In this document: positions 1 through 7,812 of the stretch, piece by piece
Numbering within the stretch: position 1 is the stretch's first letter
Layout: every line of letters starts with the position of its first letter
From: Pseudomonadota bacterium
GTDB lineage: Bacteria; Pseudomonadota; Gammaproteobacteria; Xanthomonadales; Rhodanobacteraceae
DNA: 34,166 bases
Direction of reading: 5' to 3'
NCBI GenBank assembly: GCA_021793195.1
Contig: JAJYTG010000011.1
Span: 1 to 34,166, forward strand
Program-made: the position numbers and the translations under genes
The notes under the pieces: model-generated
The model's database searches: none
The model's input: the letters and a program-made list of their open reading frames with translations, nothing else
Told to the model about the DNA's origin: nothing

Positions 1-153
1 GAGCCCGGTCTCCTCGACCTCGGACACGCCCAGCGCCGACTGCGCCACCAGCTCGATGCCGCTGCCGGCGAACAGCTCGCGCAGTTCCGCCAGCTTGCCG
101 ACGTTGCCGCTGGCGAGAACGATGCGTGGGAGCAGGCCGTGGCTGATGGACAT
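1..153 (-). CDS. rdgB: Non-canonical purine NTP pyrophosphatase RdgB/HAM1 family, N-terminal part, truncated by the window edge
   Basis: Reverse-strand translation from ATG at 153: MSISHGLLPRIVLASGNVGKLAELRELFAGSGIELVAQSALGVSEVEETGL; LASxNxGKxxEL is the HAM1/RdgB N-terminal motif. Open to position 1. Confidence 0.9.
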   Translation of the reverse strand, partial: MSISHGLLPRIVLASGNVGKLAELRELFAGSGIELVAQSALGVSEVEETGL

Positions 154-189
154 GGGTGCGGGGAAGTGGGAAGGCGTGAGCAGAAGAAA

Positions 190-305
190 TTGTCATCCCG
201 AGCGTAGCGAGGGATCTTTCCAGCGGGTACACGGGCGCGAACGTCGATGCAGGATCAGCCTCTTCGCGGCAACAGATCCTTCGGCCTTCAGCCTCAGGAT
301 GACAA
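190..305. repeat. Palindromic intergenic repeat element A1 (TTGTCATCC..GGATCT arms)
   Basis: Left arm 190-217 ttgtcatcccgagcgtagcgagggatct; right arm 274-305, reverse complement ttgtcatcctgaggctgaaggccgaaggatct. Imperfect inverted repeat enclosing about 56 bp. Confidence 0.8.
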
Positions 306-310
306 CGAAG

Positions 311-410
311 TTGTCACCCTGAGCGTAAGCGAAGGGTCTGGCTTCATGACAACAACCCAGTTGTCACCCTGAGCGTAAGCGAAGGGTCTGGCTTCATGAC
401 AACAACCCAG
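311..410. repeat. Perfect tandem duplication of a 50-bp unit
   Basis: ttgtcaccctgagcgtaagcgaagggtctggcttcatgacaacaacccag occurs at 311-360 and again, identical, at 361-410. Each unit has internal TTGTCA...TGACAA inverted ends. Confidence 0.97.
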
Positions 411-558
411 TTGTCACCCTTAGCGCAGCGAAGGATCTGCGCAGCGAAGCATCGGGCCGGCCGAGCCGCCCGGCCGACCATCGGGCCATTCCGGCCGGCC
501 ATGCAGCGGGGTGCCCGTCGCCCGTCAGATCCTTCGGCCTGCGGCCTCGGGATGACAA
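411..558. repeat. Palindromic intergenic repeat element A2
   Basis: Left arm 411-438 ttgtcacccttagcgcagcgaaggatct; right arm 527-558, reverse complement ttgtcatcccgaggccgcaggccgaaggatct. The right arm differs from the A1 right arm at 3 of 32 positions. Confidence 0.8.
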
Positions 559-582
559 TGGCCAGGCTTTCAGCATTGCTCC

Positions 583-606
583 GGTCCCGGTCCCGGTCCC
601 GGTCCC
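583..606. repeat. (GGTCCC)4 microsatellite
   Basis: ggtcccggtcccggtcccggtccc read directly, followed by a degenerate ggtttccgg. Confidence 0.95.
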
Positions 607-624
607 GGTTTCCGGTTTTTCGCC

Positions 625-1362
625 TTATCCCGCCAGCGCCGCCCGCTGTGCCGCGATCAGCGCGTCGATGCCCTTGCCGGCCAGCGTCAGCATGGCGTCC
701 AGCTCGTCGCGGCGGAACGCGTGGCCCTCGGCGGTGCCCTGGATCTCGATGATGCCGCCGCCGTCGTTCATCACCACGTTCATGTCGGTGTCGCAGGCGC
801 TGTCCTCGGCGTAGTCGAGGTCGAGCACCGGCTCGCCGCGCCACAGCCCGACCGAGACCGCCGCCACCGCGCCGTGCAGCGGATTGCGCTTCAGCGCGCC
901 GCGCTTGAGCAAGGTGGCGATGGCGTCGGCCAGCGCGACGTAGGCGCCGGTGATCGCCGCGCAGCGGGTGCCGCCGTCGGCCTGCAGCACGTCGCAGTCG
1001 AGCGTGATCACGCGCTCGCCCAGCGCCTGGCGGTCGATGCAGGCGCGCAGGCTGCGGCCGATCAGGCGCTGGATTTCCATCGTGCGTCCGCCCTGGCCGC
1101 CGCGCGCGGCCTCGCGCTGGCTGCGCTCGTGGGTGGCGCGCGGCAGCATGCCGTACTCGGCGGTGATCCAGCCCTCGCCCTTGCCGCGCAGCCAGGGCGG
1201 CACGCGCTCCTCGACGCTGGCAGTGCACAGGACGCGGGTGTCGCCGCAGGCGATCAGCACCGAGCCTTCGGCATGGCGGGTGTAGTGGCGCTGGATCGTG
1301 AGCGTGCGCAGCGCATCGGCGGCGCGTCCGCTGGGTCGCGGTGCAGGGGTCATGCGCGGCAT
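625..1362 (-). CDS. rph: Ribonuclease PH
   Basis: Full-length ORF 245 aa: [50 protein letters not shown]...[45 protein letters not shown]. Start may be the second Met at 1353. Confidence 0.95.
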   Translation of the reverse strand: MPRMTPAPRPSGRAADALRTLTIQRHYTRHAEGSVLIACGDTRVLCTASVEERVPPWLRGKGEGWITAEYGMLPRATHERSQREAARGGQGGRTMEIQRLIGRSLRACIDRQALGERVITLDCDVLQADGGTRCAAITGAYVALADAIATLLKRGALKRNPLHGAVAAVSVGLWRGEPVLDLDYAEDSACDTDMNVVMNDGGGIIEIQGTAEGHAFRRDELDAMLTLAGKGIDALIAAQRAALAG

Positions 1363-1424
1363 CGCTTGGGAAACGGGGTCGACGAGCTTACCATCCCCGT
1401 TTCGATCACCAGCCGGGAATCCGC

Positions 1425-2291
1425 ATGATCCGCAGCATGACCGCCTACGCGTCGGCCGATGCCGATTCGCCGCTGGGCCGGCTGACGCTCGAGCTGCGCA
1501 CGGTCAACCACCGTTATCTGGAAGTCTCGCTGCGCCTGCCCGAGGAACTGCGCGCGTTCGAAGGCGCGTTGCGCGACCGCATCGCGCAACGGCTGGCGCG
1601 CGGCAAGGTGGACGTGGCGTTGCGATTGCGCCCCGGTAACGGCGGCGGTACGCGTGCGCTGCGGCTCAACGAGGCGTACCTGCGTCAGCTCGCCGACAGC
1701 GCGCTGCATCTGTCCGGACGGTTCCCCGAGCTGAGCGTCGAGTTCACCGAGCTGCTGCGCCTGCCCGGCGTGGTCGAGCAGGTGGAACCCGACCAGCAGG
1801 AACTGGGTTCGGTCTTGCTGGCGCTGGCCGATCGTGCGCTGGCCGAACTCGGCGCGGCGCGCGAGCGTGAGGGCGCGCACCTCGGCGAGGTGATGAGCGA
1901 GCGCCTGCAGGGCATCGCCGCGCAGGTGGCGGCGGTGCGTGCGGCGATGCCCGGGATTCGCACCGCGCAGCGCGGCAAGCTCGACGCGCTGCTGGCCGAG
2001 GTCAGGGACGCCGCCGATCCGGCGCGCATCGAGAAGGAGCTGGTCGCGCAGCTGCTGCGTCTGGACGTCGACGAGGAACTTGATCGCCTCGATGCGCATG
2101 TCGCCGAGGCGCAGCGCGTGCTGGCCCTCAGCGAGCCGGTCGGTCGGCGTCTGGACTTCCTGTTGCAGGAGTTCAACCGCGAGGCCAATACGCTGGGCTC
2201 GAAGTCGGTCGATCCGCGCAGTACCCAGGCCGCGGTCGAGCTGAAGGTGCTGATCGAGCAGATCCGCGAGCAGGTGCAGAACATCGAATAG
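1425..2291 (+). CDS. yicC: YicC family endoribonuclease-like protein
   Basis: [42 protein letters not shown]...[43 protein letters not shown]; characteristic YicC termini. Start set at 1425 rather than 1341. Confidence 0.93.
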   Translation: MIRSMTAYASADADSPLGRLTLELRTVNHRYLEVSLRLPEELRAFEGALRDRIAQRLARGKVDVALRLRPGNGGGTRALRLNEAYLRQLADSALHLSGRFPELSVEFTELLRLPGVVEQVEPDQQELGSVLLALADRALAELGAAREREGAHLGEVMSERLQGIAAQVAAVRAAMPGIRTAQRGKLDALLAEVRDAADPARIEKELVAQLLRLDVDEELDRLDAHVAEAQRVLALSEPVGRRLDFLLQEFNREANTLGSKSVDPRSTQAAVELKVLIEQIREQVQNIE

Positions 2292-2408
2292 CCCCGGACC
2301 TCGTGCCGGAACCAGAGGTCCGGGTACAACCATGCCGATACACCGCTGCCGCATCAGCTCATCCTCCGTGCTGCGCACATCGGTGCGTTGCCCGCCGGGG
2401 ATCCGCGG

Positions 2409-3026
2409 ATGACCGGCACCCTGTTCATCGTCGCGGCGCCTTCAGGCGCGGGCAAATCGAGCCTGGTCAACGCGCTGCTCGCACGCGAGCCGGGCATGGC
2501 GCTGTCGATCTCGTACACCACGCGGCCGCCGCGCTCCGGCGAGAGCGAGGGAAGCCATTACCATTTCGTCGATCGCGACGCGTTCGGGCGGCTGCGTGCC
2601 GCCGGTGCGCTGCTCGAGCACGCCGAGGTGCACGGCAATCTCTATGGCACCTCGCGCGCGGCGGTCGAGCGCGAACTCGTTGCCGGCCGTGACGTACTGC
2701 TGGAGATCGACTGGCAGGGCGCGCGGCAGATCCGCGCGGCGATGCCGGATTGCGTCGGCATCTTCATCCTGCCGCCCTCGCGCGCCGAGCTGGAGCGGCG
2801 CCTGCGCGCGCGCGGCGCCGACAGCGACGCGGTGATCACGCGCCGGCTGCACAATTCCCACGAAGAACTGCGCCACGCCGGCGAGTTCGAGTACTGGATC
2901 GTCAACGACCGCTTCGAGCGGGCGCTGGAGGATCTGAGCGCGATCGTGCGCGCCGTGCGTCAGCGCGCGCCGCTGCTTTGGCCGCGGCCGCTGGCGCTGC
3001 TCGACGCGCTGCTGAAAGACGGCTGA
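2409..3026 (+). CDS. gmk: Guanylate kinase
   Basis: MTGTLFIVAAPSGAGKSSLVNALL (P-loop), ISYTTRPPRSGESEGSHYHF, GNLYGTSRAAVE, VLLEIDWQGARQI. Confidence 0.96.
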   Translation: MTGTLFIVAAPSGAGKSSLVNALLAREPGMALSISYTTRPPRSGESEGSHYHFVDRDAFGRLRAAGALLEHAEVHGNLYGTSRAAVERELVAGRDVLLEIDWQGARQIRAAMPDCVGIFILPPSRAELERRLRARGADSDAVITRRLHNSHEELRHAGEFEYWIVNDRFERALEDLSAIVRAVRQRAPLLWPRPLALLDALLKDG

Positions 3027-3083
3027 ATCCGGCTGCTTGGCGCGCCGCGGTGTGTCCTGTACCTTCGAGTTCATTTTTCCGCG

Positions 3084-3923
3084 ATGACACCCGCCTCCAT
3101 GCCGATCGAAGCCGTCGCCGATGCCCTGGTCGAGGTCCGCGACCTGACCACGATGCTCAGCGGCAAGGCCGTGTTCGACGGCCTCAGCCTCGACATCCCG
3201 CGCGGCAAGGTCACCGCCATCATGGGCCCCAGCGGCACCGGCAAGACCACACTGCTGAAACACATCACCGGACAGATGCGGCCCGACCGCGGCACCCTGC
3301 GCGTGGACGGCCAGAACGTGCCGACGCTGGGTCGCGAGGCGCTGTATGCGCTGCGCGAGCGCATCGGCTACCTGTTCCAGAACTCGGCGCTGCTGACCGA
3401 CTACGACGTGTTCGAGAACGTCGCCTTTCCGCTGCGCCAGCACGCGCGGCTGCCCGAGGTCCTGCTGCGCAACATCGTGCTGACCAAGCTGCAGGCGGTG
3501 GGCCTGCGCGGCGCGGCGCGACTGATGCCCAGCGAGCTGTCCGGCGGCATGGCGCGGCGCGTGGCGCTGGCGCGTGCGATCGTGTTCGATCCGATGCTGA
3601 TCCTCTACGACGAGCCTTTCGTCGGCCTCGATCCGATCGCGCTCAACCAGGTGCTGAAGCTGATCCGTACCCTCAACCGCACGCTCGGCATCACCTCGAT
3701 CCTGGTCGCGCACGAATTCGCCGCCGTGCGCCAGGTCGCCGACCTCGTGCATCTGATCGCCAACGGCCGGCTGGTCGCCTCGGGCACGCCGCAGCAACTC
3801 GCACGCGGCGAATCGGACTGGACGCGGCAGTTCTTCGGCGGCGAGGCCGACGGTCCGGTGCCGTTCCAGTACCCGGCCGGCGACTACGCCGCCGCGCTGG
3901 GCTTCACGGGAGCGGCGGCATGA
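3084..3923 (+). CDS. mlaF: Phospholipid transport ABC ATP-binding protein MlaF
   Basis: Walker A GPSGTGKTTLL, signature LSGGMARRVALARAI, Walker B LILYDEPFVGLDP; followed by mlaE, mlaD, mlaC, mlaB. Confidence 0.93.
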   Translation: MTPASMPIEAVADALVEVRDLTTMLSGKAVFDGLSLDIPRGKVTAIMGPSGTGKTTLLKHITGQMRPDRGTLRVDGQNVPTLGREALYALRERIGYLFQNSALLTDYDVFENVAFPLRQHARLPEVLLRNIVLTKLQAVGLRGAARLMPSELSGGMARRVALARAIVFDPMLILYDEPFVGLDPIALNQVLKLIRTLNRTLGITSILVAHEFAAVRQVADLVHLIANGRLVASGTPQQLARGESDWTRQFFGGEADGPVPFQYPAGDYAAALGFTGAAA

Positions 3924-4702
3924 GTGCCGACATGAAGTCCAGGCCACCGCGCGGCGGCATGCTGGTGGACGGGCTGGCGCAGGTTGGCGACTGCGGCCTG
4001 TTCCTGCTCAACATGCTCGGCGCGATTCCGCGCAGCCTGCGTTACCTGCGCGAGATCTCGCGCCAGATCTGGTTCGTCGGCGCGATGAGCCTGGTGATCA
4101 TCATGATCAGCGGCCTGTTCGTCGGCATGGTGCTGGCGCTGCAGCTCTACTACACGCTGTCGATCTTCGGCGGCACCGCCGCGCTGGGCACCGTCGTGGC
4201 GCTGTCGCTGTATCGTGAACTGGGCCCGGTGATCACCGCGCTGCTGTTCGCCGGCCGCGCCGGTACCGCGATGACCGCCGAGATCGGCCTGATGCGCGCC
4301 ACCGACCAGCTGGCCGCGATGGAGATGATGGCGGTCGATCCGATCGCTTTCGTCGCCACGCCGCGCTTTCTCGCCGGCGTGATCGCGATGCCACTGCTGG
4401 CCAATGTCTTCAGCATGCTCGGCCTGCTCGGCGCGCACCTGGTCGGCGTCACCTGGCTGGGCGTGGACAACGGCACGTTCTGGTCGAACATGACCTCCAA
4501 CGTCGATGTCTGGAAGGACATCGCCAACGGCACCTGGAAGGCGCTGGCCTTTGGCGTCGTGGTATCGCTGATCGCCGTGTTTCAGGGTTACACCGCACCA
4601 CCGACCAGCGAGGGCGTGGCTTATGCCACCACCCGCACGGTGGTGTTCGCGTCCATCGTCGTGCTGGCGCTGGATTTCGTCATGACCGCATTCCTGATGT
4701 GA
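3920..4702 (+). CDS. mlaE: Phospholipid transport permease MlaE
   Basis: ATG at 3920 overlaps the mlaF stop (ATGA). Contains LYRELGPVITALLFAGRAGTAMTAEIGLMRATDQLAAMEMMAVDP, the MlaE/TGD1 signature. Confidence 0.94.
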   Translation: MSADMKSRPPRGGMLVDGLAQVGDCGLFLLNMLGAIPRSLRYLREISRQIWFVGAMSLVIIMISGLFVGMVLALQLYYTLSIFGGTAALGTVVALSLYRELGPVITALLFAGRAGTAMTAEIGLMRATDQLAAMEMMAVDPIAFVATPRFLAGVIAMPLLANVFSMLGLLGAHLVGVTWLGVDNGTFWSNMTSNVDVWKDIANGTWKALAFGVVVSLIAVFQGYTAPPTSEGVAYATTRTVVFASIVVLALDFVMTAFLM

Positions 4703-4715
4703 GAGGGCCTCCGCC

Positions 4716-5222
4716 GTGAATCCCCGCCGCTCCTTTGCCGCCGGCACCGGCCTGTTCATCCTGCTGGGCTTTGCCGCGCTGGCCTATCTCGCCACCCAGA
4801 CCTCATCGGTGGCCAATTTCAGTTCCGGGCCGACCTATGACGTGGTCGCGCAGTTCGACAACGTCGGCTCGCTGAAGGACCGCGCGCCGGTCAAGGTCGC
4901 CGGCGTGCGCGTCGGTTCGGTCAAATCGATCCAGCTCGACAGCCAGAGCATGGAAGCCAAGGTCACGCTGGCCATCGACACCCGCTACAACGACATCCCC
5001 GACGACTCGTTCGCCAAGATCATGACCAGCGGCCTGCTCGGCGACCAGTTCGTCGCGCTGTCGCCGGGCGGTTCGCCGAGCGTGCTCAAGAACGGCAGCC
5101 GCATCATCAACACCCAGTCGGCGATGCAGCTCGAGGACCTGATCGGCAAGTTCCTGGTCGGCGGCTCGTCGCCCGCCAAGAGCAGCAGTACCGGCGCTGC
5201 CGGCGGCAAGAGCGGCGGTTAA
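4716..5222 (+). CDS. mlaD: MlaD, MCE-domain substrate-binding protein
   Basis: GTG start with gagaggg upstream. N-terminal TM, MCE domain YDVVAQFDNVGSLKDRAPVKVAGVRVGSVKSI, SGLLGDQFVALSPG. Confidence 0.92.
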   Translation: MNPRRSFAAGTGLFILLGFAALAYLATQTSSVANFSSGPTYDVVAQFDNVGSLKDRAPVKVAGVRVGSVKSIQLDSQSMEAKVTLAIDTRYNDIPDDSFAKIMTSGLLGDQFVALSPGGSPSVLKNGSRIINTQSAMQLEDLIGKFLVGGSSPAKSSSTGAAGGKSGG

Positions 5223-5276
5223 CCCATGCACCCCTCGATCGACACGCGGCGATCGCTGCCGCGCAGGAGAACTCCC

Positions 5277-5951
5277 ATGTTGCGCACGCTCGCATTTGCC
5301 TTCGCCGTTACCCTTGTTGCCGCGACCGCGGCGCCGGTTGCCGCACAGACTGCCACCCCTGCAGCGGCTGCCGCTGCACAGCAGACCCCGCAGCAGATCG
5401 TGCAGTCGATCGCCGACCAGCTCGGCCAGGCCATCGACGGCCACCAGGCCGAACTCAAGAACGACCGTCCCAAGCTGATCGCGACCATCAACCGCATCCT
5501 GCTGCCGCATTTCGACGTGCAGTACGCCTCGCTGCTGGTGCTGGGCCGTTACGCACGTACCGCCACGCCGCAGCAGCGCGAGCGCTTTGCCAATGCGTTC
5601 TACAACTCGATCACGCAGCGCTATGCCGAGGGGCTGTTGAACTACACCCGCGGTCGCGTGCAGGTGCTTCCGGCGCGGGCCGGTGGTGACGCGCGGCGCC
5701 AGATCGTGCGCACCGAGGTGGTGCTCAACGACGGCAAGAAGGTTGCCGTGGATTACGTGTTCCATCGCGCGCTGAACGGTCAGTGGCAGGCCTACGACGT
5801 GATCATCGAGGGCATTTCCTATATCGCCAACTTCCGCAGTCAGGTCGGCGAGGAAATCCGCCGCAGCAGCCTCGATGCCCTGATCACGCGCCTGGAGTCG
5901 CAGGGCGGCAAGGCCATCGATACCCTCAACAAGCAGGGTGGCGCGGGGTGA
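5277..5951 (+). CDS. mlaC: MlaC periplasmic phospholipid-binding protein
   Basis: Signal peptide MLRTLAFAFAVTLVAATAAPVAAQ, then RILLPHFDVQYASLLVLGRYARTATPQQRERFANAFYNSITQRYAEGLLNY...YRSQVGEEI-like C-terminus; RBS aggaga. Confidence 0.9.
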   Translation: MLRTLAFAFAVTLVAATAAPVAAQTATPAAAAAAQQTPQQIVQSIADQLGQAIDGHQAELKNDRPKLIATINRILLPHFDVQYASLLVLGRYARTATPQQRERFANAFYNSITQRYAEGLLNYTRGRVQVLPARAGGDARRQIVRTEVVLNDGKKVAVDYVFHRALNGQWQAYDVIIEGISYIANFRSQVGEEIRRSSLDALITRLESQGGKAIDTLNKQGGAG

Positions 5952-6262
5952 GCGACGGCGTCTGCCATCTGCAGCAGCCGCAAGCCGGCACCCTGGCGCT
6001 GGCCGGCACGCTCGGCTTCGCCAACGCCGCCGCCTGCCATGCGCAAGTCGCCCGCGCCCTGCACGCGGACGGCATCACCGTCCTTGATCTCGGCGGGCTG
6101 GAGCGGGCCGACAGCGCGGCGCTGGCCTGCGTGCTGGCATGGATCGCCGACCGCCGCGCGCACGGCCGCGCGCTGCGGGTCAGCGCGCTGCCCGAAGGTC
6201 TGCGCGCGCTGGCGCGCGTTTGCGAGGTCGAGGATCTGCTGGACGCCGCGGCTCGCGGCTGA
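5948..6262 (+). CDS. mlaB: MlaB, STAS-domain protein
   Basis: GTG at 5948 overlaps the mlaC TGA. VSDGVCHLQQPQAGTLALAGTLGFANAAACHAQ...GITVLDLGGLERADSAALACVLAWIADRRAHGRALRVSALPEGL fits a STAS fold, and the position in the mla operon agrees. Confidence 0.85.
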   Translation: MSDGVCHLQQPQAGTLALAGTLGFANAAACHAQVARALHADGITVLDLGGLERADSAALACVLAWIADRRAHGRALRVSALPEGLRALARVCEVEDLLDAAARG

Positions 6263-6277
6263 CCGCATGGCTTGCGC

Positions 6278-6298
6278 CCGGCCGCTTCCCGCGGCCGG
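6278..6298. terminator. Candidate bidirectional hairpin between convergent mlaB and mlaA
   Basis: ccggccgc-ttccc-gcggccgg: 8-bp perfect stem, 5-nt loop; only a short T run follows. Confidence 0.4.
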
Positions 6299-6311
6299 TT
6301 CCGGATGCGAC

Positions 6312-7292
6312 TCAGTGAGTGCTGGACGCCGCAGCGGGCGCCATGACGCTGCTGGCCGTGGCGGGTGCCGGCACGCGGCCTGACCCGGCCGGTGCTGCCG
6401 AACTGGCCGCGGATGCCGGGGACGCGGTCGACGCCGCGGGTGCCGGAGCCGTTGCCGGAGTGGTTGCCGCGGCTTTGCCGTTCTTGCCCTGTTCGTAGGC
6501 CTGCTGCTGCTGCAGCAGCTGGTCGATGTCGTCGCTGGAACTGTCGTTGAGGCCCTGCATCTGTTCGATGATCGCGGCCGGCGGGTTGCCGTGATAGATC
6601 AGGTAGGTGCGCCGCTGCAGATAGGCGTCGCGGGTCATCAGGTAGGGATCGTAGGCCGAGTTGAGGAAGCTCTCGGAATCGATGAAGCTCGCGCGCAGCT
6701 GCACGTAATACAGCATGATCGGCAGGTACTCGGCGTAGTAGCGGAAGCGGTGCTCGCGCGCGTACCAGGACATCGGATCGAGCAGATAGCTGTCCACCGG
6801 CCACGCCCACACATCGCGGACCGTGGTCGGGCCCAGCAGCGGCAGCACCATGTAGGGCCCGTCGGGTACGCCCCAGCGCGCCAGAGTCACACCGAAGTCG
6901 GTCTTGTCCAGGGTCAGGCCGAGCTCGCTGGCGGGATCGAAAAAGCCCAGCAGACCGATCGTGGTGTTGACCGCGAAGCGTCCGGTATTGCGCGCCGCGC
7001 CCGCCGGTCGCACCTGCAGCAGATCGTTGACGATGCTCACCGGCAGCTCGATGTTGGAATAGAAGTTGCCGATCAGTTTGCGCATCGTCGCCGTGGTGAT
7101 CTTGCGGTAGCCCACGGCAACCGGTCGCACCACGGCCTTGTCGACCTTCTCGTTGAAGGCGAAGGTCTTGCGATTGAAGTGCTGCCACGGGTCCTCGGTC
7201 TTGGGCGGCTGGATGGCACAACCGGCAAGGCCGAGCAGGGCGATGGCCAGCGCAGTGCGATCGAGCAGGCGCGGGCGGGGCAACATGGGCAT
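6312..7292 (-). CDS. mlaA: MlaA (VacJ) outer-membrane lipoprotein with a long Ala/Pro/Thr/Ser-rich C-terminal tail
   Basis: Lipobox LLGLAGC; DPWQHFNRKTFAFNEKVDKAVVRPVAVGYR...NFYSNIELPVSIVNDLLQ...GPYMVLPLLGPTTVRD typical of MlaA. Confidence 0.94.
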   Translation of the reverse strand: MPMLPRPRLLDRTALAIALLGLAGCAIQPPKTEDPWQHFNRKTFAFNEKVDKAVVRPVAVGYRKITTATMRKLIGNFYSNIELPVSIVNDLLQVRPAGAARNTGRFAVNTTIGLLGFFDPASELGLTLDKTDFGVTLARWGVPDGPYMVLPLLGPTTVRDVWAWPVDSYLLDPMSWYAREHRFRYYAEYLPIMLYYVQLRASFIDSESFLNSAYDPYLMTRDAYLQRRTYLIYHGNPPAAIIEQMQGLNDSSSDDIDQLLQQQQAYEQGKNGKAAATTPATAPAPAASTASPASAASSAAPAGSGRVPAPATASSVMAPAAASSTH

Positions 7293-7386
7293 GAGGGATC
7301 CGGCTGTGGGCGATCAGGGCGGCCATAATAAACTATCAAGTACACCATCGTGGCGGGCGCTGGTGAAATCGGCGCCGGCGCGCGCA

Positions 7387-7416
7387 TTGCCAGCACCAGC
7401 TACGCGCCGCTACACT
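7387..7416 (+). promoter_or_regulatory. Candidate sigma70-like promoter for rpoZ
   Basis: TTGCCA (7387-7392), 18-bp spacer, TACACT (7411-7416), 40 bp upstream of the rpoZ ATG. Confidence 0.4.
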
Positions 7417-7455
7417 TGCAGCCCATTTAAGTTTCTGTAACTAAAAGGTTTTGAA

Positions 7456-7752
7456 ATGGCACGCATTACCGTAGAAGACTGTCTCGAGGTCGTTGACAAC
7501 CGTTTCGAGCTGGTGCTGATGGCGACCAAGCGCGCGCGCCAGCTGTCCAAGGGCGCCGAGCCGCGGGTCGATCCGCAGCACGACAAGCCGACCGTGGTGG
7601 CGCTGCGCGAGATCGGCGAACGTCGCATCGACCAGACCACGATCGACGAGATCGAGCGCATCGAGCGCGAGCGCGCCGAGCGCGAGGCGCTGGAATGGGC
7701 TGCCGCCGAGGTCGCCGCCGACGACGATCTGTCCAAGGGCGGGGACGACTGA
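7456..7752 (+). CDS. rpoZ: DNA-directed RNA polymerase omega subunit
   Basis: [58 protein letters not shown]. Confidence 0.97.
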   Translation: MARITVEDCLEVVDNRFELVLMATKRARQLSKGAEPRVDPQHDKPTVVALREIGERRIDQTTIDEIERIERERAEREALEWAAAEVAADDDLSKGGDD

Positions 7753-7812
7753 TGCCTTCCGACGGCCGCTGTCCAAGCGCGGAGGCCGCCTGAGCCGGCG
7801 GCCCGGACGCAC

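Noticed and set aside
56-322. Small ORFs in the repeat islands, e.g. 'HPERSEGSF' peptides (also 26687-27052)
   Set aside because: Translations of the dispersed palindromic repeat, a known type of spurious database protein.
2750-4702. 650-aa ORF fusing part of gmk, mlaF and mlaE frames
   Set aside because: Only the C-terminal ~260 aa (from 3920) is a real protein (MlaE); the rest is an out-of-frame translation of gmk and mlaF.
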